Shown: positions 60,142 to 64,000 of the stretch, piece after piece
Numbering within the stretch: the stretch's first letter is position 1
Layout: each line of letters starts with the position of its first letter
Assembly (NCBI RefSeq): GCF_002934685.1
Contig: NZ_NKHL01000110.1
Coordinates: forward strand, 83,425 to 147,424
Direction: 5' to 3'
DNA length: 64,000 bases
Origin: Pseudomonas bohemica
GTDB lineage: Bacteria; Pseudomonadota; Gammaproteobacteria; Pseudomonadales; Pseudomonadaceae
Made by a program: the position numbers and the translations under genes
The notes under the pieces: generated by a model
What the model saw: only the letters and a program-made list of their open reading frames with translations
Databases searched by the model: none
What the model was told of the DNA's origin: nothing

Positions 60142-61932
60142 TTACTTCTTCGACCCGCCAGGCAGCACCGCGCCCAGCACCTGCTTGGCCGTTAGAATGA
60201 TGACCCCTGCTTCGTCGGGATCACCCTGTAACAAGGTGGACGCGAATTTCTTCGCTTGCTCCAACTTGATGTGCGGCGGCAGCGGCGGAACGTTGGGGTC
60301 GGTCTTGAATTCAAGCAACACCGGGACGTCGGACGCCAGCGCCTTTTCCCAGGCTTCTGCCACCTGATCTTCACGATCCACGAAGATCCCTTTGAGCCCT
60401 ATCGAAATGGCGAACAGGTGGTAAGGGACGTCCGGGATATTCTGCGATGCTTCGAACTTGGGATCGCCTTCCATCACGCGCTGTTCCCAAGTCACCTGGT
60501 TAAGATCTTCATTGTTGAATACCGCACAGATCCACTTTGGGCTGTCCCATTGCTTCCAGTATTTGGCGACGGTAATAAGTTCGGCCATGTTGTTCATTTG
60601 CATGGCGCCGTCCCCCACCAACGCGATGACGGGCCGCTCGGGAAACGCAAACTTGGCGGCAATCGCGTACGGCACCGCGGCGCCCATGGATGCCAGCCCG
60701 CCAGACAGCGAGCACATCATGCCTGGGCGAATCTTCAGATCACGGGCATACCAGTTGGCACACGAGCCTGAATCGCTGGTAATGATCGCGTGATCGGGCA
60801 GACGCGGCGAGAGTTCAAATACCACGCGTTGAGGGTTGATCGGATCGGCCTTGGCCAGCGCGCGCTTTTCCAACGTCTTCTCCCAACTTGCGCGCCAAGC
60901 CACCACTTTCTTGCGCCATGAGCGTTGCGTTTTTTGCTGAAGAAGAGGCATGAGGGCCGTAAGTGTCTCGCCAGCATCACCTACCAGATTGACTTCCATT
61001 GGGTACCGCAGGCTCAGCATGTCAGGTTGCAGATCGATCTGTACGCCTCGCGCCTGTCCTTCCTTGGGAAGAAACTCGGAGTAAGGAAAACCAGATCCAA
61101 TCATGAGAAAGGTGTCGCACTCGCTCATCAGCTTGTAGCTCGGCTCAGTTCCGAGCAGGCCAATGCTTCCCGTGACCCACGGCAAGTCATCAGGCACTAC
61201 CGCTTTGCCAAGAAGCGCTTTGGCGACGCCGGCGCCCAGCTTTTCCGCAACTTCAATGACTTCATCTGTCGCCCCCAGAGCACCTGCTCCGACCAGGATC
61301 GCGACCTTTTCACCGGCATTGAGTACGTCGGCTGCTCTCTGCAGATCAGCCTCGTAGGGCACGACTCTCGGTTTGCTGTACCCGACCCCGGAGTGAATGG
61401 TTCCGTGTGCTCTGGCGGGGTCCTTGAACTCTGCTTCTTGCAGGTCGTTAGGCAGAATGATCGCCGTCACTCGGCGTTCGCCGACGGCGGTGCGAACCGC
61501 GCGGTCGATGAGATGGCGCACTTGTGCAGGTGAAGATGCTTGCTGAACGAATGCGCCGGCCACGTCCTTGAACATCGAGACCAAATCCAGCTCTTGCTGA
61601 TAGTGCCCACCAAGGGCATTGCGGGCCTGCTGCCCCACGATAGCCAACACCGGCATGTGATCCATCCGCGCGTCATAGAGACCGGTTATCAAATGGGAGG
61701 CGCCGGGGCCGAATGTCGCAATGCAGACGCCCAATTCTCCGGTGAACTTCGCATGGGCAGATGCCATGAAGGCGGCCATTTCTTCATGTCGGGCCTGCAC
61801 AAATTCGATCTTTCCATTGGCACGGCGCAGTGCACCGAACACGCCATTGATACCGTCGCCGGGGTAGCCAAAAATTCGCGTGACACCCCACTGGCTCAGT
61901 CTTTCGACTAGAAAATCCCCTACTGTCCTCAT
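60142..61932 (-). CDS. thiamine-diphosphate enzyme, pyruvate-oxidase/acetolactate-synthase-like
   Basis: 596 residues with three ThDP-family domains: PYR (VTRIFGYPGDGINGVFGALR, catalytic Glu in QARHEEMAAFMASA), a central domain, and PP (GDGAMQMNNMAELITVAKYW, with GDG-N metal binding, and FNNEDLNQVTWEQ). It decarboxylates a 2-oxoacid; the exact reaction (acetate or acetyl phosphate formation, or carboligation) cannot be told. It stands alone; the neighbours suggest a stress-related role. Confidence 0.88.
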   Translation of the reverse strand: MRTVGDFLVERLSQWGVTRIFGYPGDGINGVFGALRRANGKIEFVQARHEEMAAFMASAHAKFTGELGVCIATFGPGASHLITGLYDARMDHMPVLAIVGQQARNALGGHYQQELDLVSMFKDVAGAFVQQASSPAQVRHLIDRAVRTAVGERRVTAIILPNDLQEAEFKDPARAHGTIHSGVGYSKPRVVPYEADLQRAADVLNAGEKVAILVGAGALGATDEVIEVAEKLGAGVAKALLGKAVVPDDLPWVTGSIGLLGTEPSYKLMSECDTFLMIGSGFPYSEFLPKEGQARGVQIDLQPDMLSLRYPMEVNLVGDAGETLTALMPLLQQKTQRSWRKKVVAWRASWEKTLEKRALAKADPINPQRVVFELSPRLPDHAIITSDSGSCANWYARDLKIRPGMMCSLSGGLASMGAAVPYAIAAKFAFPERPVIALVGDGAMQMNNMAELITVAKYWKQWDSPKWICAVFNNEDLNQVTWEQRVMEGDPKFEASQNIPDVPYHLFAISIGLKGIFVDREDQVAEAWEKALASDVPVLLEFKTDPNVPPLPPHIKLEQAKKFASTLLQGDPDEAGVIILTAKQVLGAVLPGGSKK

Positions 61933-62208
61933 TATCCATCCTCGCGTGTCGTCTAGCGTGGTGCGACCTCAAGAACCTCTCCAGGATCGTCCCCGAGCGT
62001 AAAGTCTGGACAGCGAAGGCAACTTTTTAGTTCGAGTAAATCTTCAGTACCTGCTAGAGGCGATTCGCGAGCTCAGCATTGAATATCCGGCCCCGCCGCT
62101 TTTCGGCTACTCGGCGAGCAGCGAAGCGACGTTCCGTTTAGTCGGTCCGATGGAACATTTTCCAATACCTCGTCCTCTACGGCAAAACGAGCCCTTGGAG
62201 GCCCCGTC

Positions 62209-63522
62209 ATGATCGACCCTAAAACAGGCATGAAACCCGGCGAGCGTTATTCAGTGGAGCTTTTGGGCGACACGCATCCGTTTACCGGCTTTTTTCTGGA
62301 TGGAAAGTATTACCTCGCTCCCGAGTTATTGACCGCGGTCGGTTGGCTGGAAGGCCAACAGTTCATTTATGACGACCTCGACGAGACAGGAGAGCCTGTG
62401 TTTCCAAACCGGCTTGCTGGCACTATCGAAGACCTCACACTTACCTTGGTGGGCGGTGATTCGCTAACGCTAAACCACGATGATGCTAGCGCTTCCGTGG
62501 ATTCTCCTGCCCCCCGATATGTCCCAGCTGATTTACCTGAGCCATCCCACATGGGCCCCCTGGATGGGCAACTGGTCGTCATCACTGGCGCATCAAGCGG
62601 CATAGGTCGAGCGACCGCCAAAGCGTTCGCCTGTCAAGGCGCTCGCCTGGTGTTGGCAGCGCGTGATGAAGAGGCGCTTTATGAGGTGCTGGATGAATGC
62701 ACCGATTGCGGTACCGACGCCGTCGCAGTGGCCACGGACGTTACCAAGAGCGAGCAAATGAAACATCTCGCCGAGCGCGCTGCGGAGTTCGGCAATGGCC
62801 GAATCGATGTTTGGATCAACAACGCAGGCGTCGGTGCGGTTGGAAGCTTCGAGGACACCCCGCTCGACGCTCATGAGCAAGTCATCCAGACAGATCTTCT
62901 TGGCTACCTGCGCGGCGCTCACGTTGCCCTCCCCTATTTCAAGGCCCAGCAAAGCGGAATACTGATAAACACCTTGTCATTGGGAAGTTGGGTGGCCCAG
63001 CCCTATGCCGTCGCTTATTCAGCTGCAAAGTTCGGCCTTCGCGGGCTGACTGAAGCGTTGAGAGGCGAGCTGACGGAATTCCCTGATATCCACGTCTGCG
63101 ATATCTACCCCGCTGTCATGGATACGCCTGGATTTCGAGACGCAGGTAATTACACCGGCCACGCTCTCAAACCCCCATCGCCTATCTATGACCCTCAACT
63201 GGTAGCCGAGGCGATGGTGAACTGCGCCATCACGCCGCGTACGACTACGACGGTGGGCCGCGCGGCGCATGTAGCCCGCCTGTCTCATTTTTTAGTGCCC
63301 GGGTTCAACCACCTGGCTGGATGGCTCACTCGGTGGGGCATACGCCGCAGCCCGGCAGCTGCGACATCCACTGGAAATCTCTTCGCGCCGCCGAGCGGCA
63401 CCCGCCAGATGGAAGGTGGATGGCGTCAAAAGTCCCACGGAACGCCCACGGTCCTGGCACTGGCTTCGACGTTGTTGATAGGAGGCTGCGCTTATGCGCT
63501 TTTACGCAACAAACGGAGGTAA
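62209..63522 (+). CDS. SDR with N-terminal extension and C-terminal membrane anchor
   Basis: 437 residues. Residues 1-115 form an extra domain of unknown type (SVELLGDTHPFTGFFLDGKY). The SDR core follows: TGASSGIG near residue 127, NNAG in VWINNAGVGAVGS, YxxxK in YSAAKFGLRG. The C terminus has one hydrophobic helix (TVLALASTLLIGGCAYALL) and a basic tail, so it is membrane-bound. Similar SDRs occur with stress and osmotic genes. The N-terminal domain is not usual for the family. Confidence 0.85.
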   Translation: MIDPKTGMKPGERYSVELLGDTHPFTGFFLDGKYYLAPELLTAVGWLEGQQFIYDDLDETGEPVFPNRLAGTIEDLTLTLVGGDSLTLNHDDASASVDSPAPRYVPADLPEPSHMGPLDGQLVVITGASSGIGRATAKAFACQGARLVLAARDEEALYEVLDECTDCGTDAVAVATDVTKSEQMKHLAERAAEFGNGRIDVWINNAGVGAVGSFEDTPLDAHEQVIQTDLLGYLRGAHVALPYFKAQQSGILINTLSLGSWVAQPYAVAYSAAKFGLRGLTEALRGELTEFPDIHVCDIYPAVMDTPGFRDAGNYTGHALKPPSPIYDPQLVAEAMVNCAITPRTTTTVGRAAHVARLSHFLVPGFNHLAGWLTRWGIRRSPAAATSTGNLFAPPSGTRQMEGGWRQKSHGTPTVLALASTLLIGGCAYALLRNKRR

Positions 63523-63654
63523 TGGAGCGCTCAAGCCAGTGCTATTTAACGCCAGCGCGTACAGACCACGCGGCCAGAGGCCGCATCATTTACCGTCAGA
63601 GGTCAAACTGGATAGGCGCGTGCCGACATGAGCGAGGCAACACTAAAACAGCCT

Positions 63655-64000
63655 CTACGTCGGCCCGTCTTCGGCACCGAGCAGGAACTCGATTAGTGTT
63701 GCAGCACAGGCCTCTATCCCGGCGTCATCAATGATTTCGAAGCCATGCGTATTTTCGGTGGGAATAGCGATACAACCCGCTTTTGCAGAAATACCGTTGC
63801 TCATCACGGCACTGGCATCGGACGCGAAATCGACGAGCAACGCGATTTGGGCTGAATATCCTGCGCGTTTGGCAGCGGTCACCAGCCCTGCCACGATTTC
63901 ACGGCTGTAATAGCCCTTCTCGTCTCCCGTGTTGATAATGGGGTCTGCACAAAACCTGGTACCGTACTCTGCCAAAACTGGCCCGACCTCCACGGCAATG
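63655..64000 (-). CDS. M42-family peptidase, 5' part beyond window (NAGGN locus type)
   Basis: Only the C-terminal 115 or so residues are present (stop TAG at 63655); the start lies beyond base 64000. Readable segments are EVGPVLAEYGTRFCADPIIN, YYSREIVAGLVTAAKRAGYS, AQIALLVDFASDASAVMSNG and KAGCIAIPTENTHGFEI, typical of M42 aminopeptidase-like proteins. In Pseudomonas such a gene belongs to the N-acetylglutaminylglutamine amide osmolyte cluster. The rest of that cluster would lie to the right. Confidence 0.75.
   Translation of the reverse strand, partial: IAVEVGPVLAEYGTRFCADPIINTGDEKGYYSREIVAGLVTAAKRAGYSAQIALLVDFASDASAVMSNGISAKAGCIAIPTENTHGFEIIDDAGIEACAATLIEFLLGAEDGPT

Overview
The window looks like a chromosomal segment of a Pseudomonas (fluorescens-group type). 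Supporting signs are the high GC content, a two-subunit arginine/ornithine succinyltransferase (AruF plus AruG), an AmiC/AmiR amide-sensing pair, a FecI/FecR/FpvA-like siderophore-receptor unit and the end of an M42 peptidase like that of the Pseudomonas NAGGN osmolyte locus. No rRNA, tRNA, CRISPR array, prophage or intact insertion sequence was seen. Almost everything is accessory nitrogen and carbon scavenging.

Layout. (1) 1-14.0 kb: an amide/urea regulon. An amidase, amiR and amiC run leftwards; urtABCDE-ureE-ureF-ureAB-ureC-ureG-ureD runs rightwards. Three related RNA leaders, each with a 4-bp hairpin capped by an A..G.. hexaloop typical of ANTAR targets, precede the amidase, amiC and urtA. 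Two sigma-54 promoters drive the divergent pair, and the urtA leader ends in a strong intrinsic terminator. This suggests that AmiR controls both amide hydrolysis and urea uptake/urease by antitermination. (2) 14.0-15.4 kb: a scar made of gene fragments. (3) 15.5-17.4 kb: an NADP-dependent reductase, an SDR and an HxlR regulator. (4) 17.9-21.9 kb: an iron-responsive sigma factor, anti-sigma factor and TonB receptor with a Fur-like box. (5) 22.1-23.1 kb: a MarR regulator and a SnoaL-like protein with a 25-bp perfect palindrome in its promoter.

(6) 23.3-37.5 kb: one long leftward block for guanidino/ornithine-type amino acids. It holds a CtlX-like hydrolase, aruC, aruF, aruG, aruD and a frameshifted aruE with no aruB, then an XRE-cupin regulator, a polar amino acid ABC transporter, an Lrp regulator, a ureohydrolase with an altered metal ligand, an Ldh-family reductase and a proline-racemase-family protein. 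The gene set reads as a route that enters at ornithine. (7) 38.3-48.9 kb: LysR followed by a variant rut-like operon (RutD-, RutA-, RutC-, RutE- and RutF-like) that lacks rutB and rutG and has its own BMP-type nucleoside ABC transporter, a second RidA and an aldo/keto reductase. (8) 49.0-51.0 kb: a small membrane protein (a frameshifted copy lies at 37.7 kb) and a TetR/SDR pair with a tandem operator. (9) 51.2-59.2 kb: a LysR-flanked leftward cluster with an aldehyde dehydrogenase, an M19-like protein lacking metal ligands, a BCCT transporter, an unrecognised 564-residue protein, a DUF3726-like protein and a RidA; probably catabolism of a betaine-like compound. (10) 59.6-64 kb: a small Cys-containing protein, a ThDP-dependent pyruvate-oxidase-like enzyme, a membrane-anchored SDR and a partial M42 peptidase.

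The strongest candidates for undescribed biology are the three-leader ANTAR regulon joining amidase to urease, the aruB-less ornithine-entry cluster, the rutB-less rut-like operon and the BCCT/564-residue-protein cluster.
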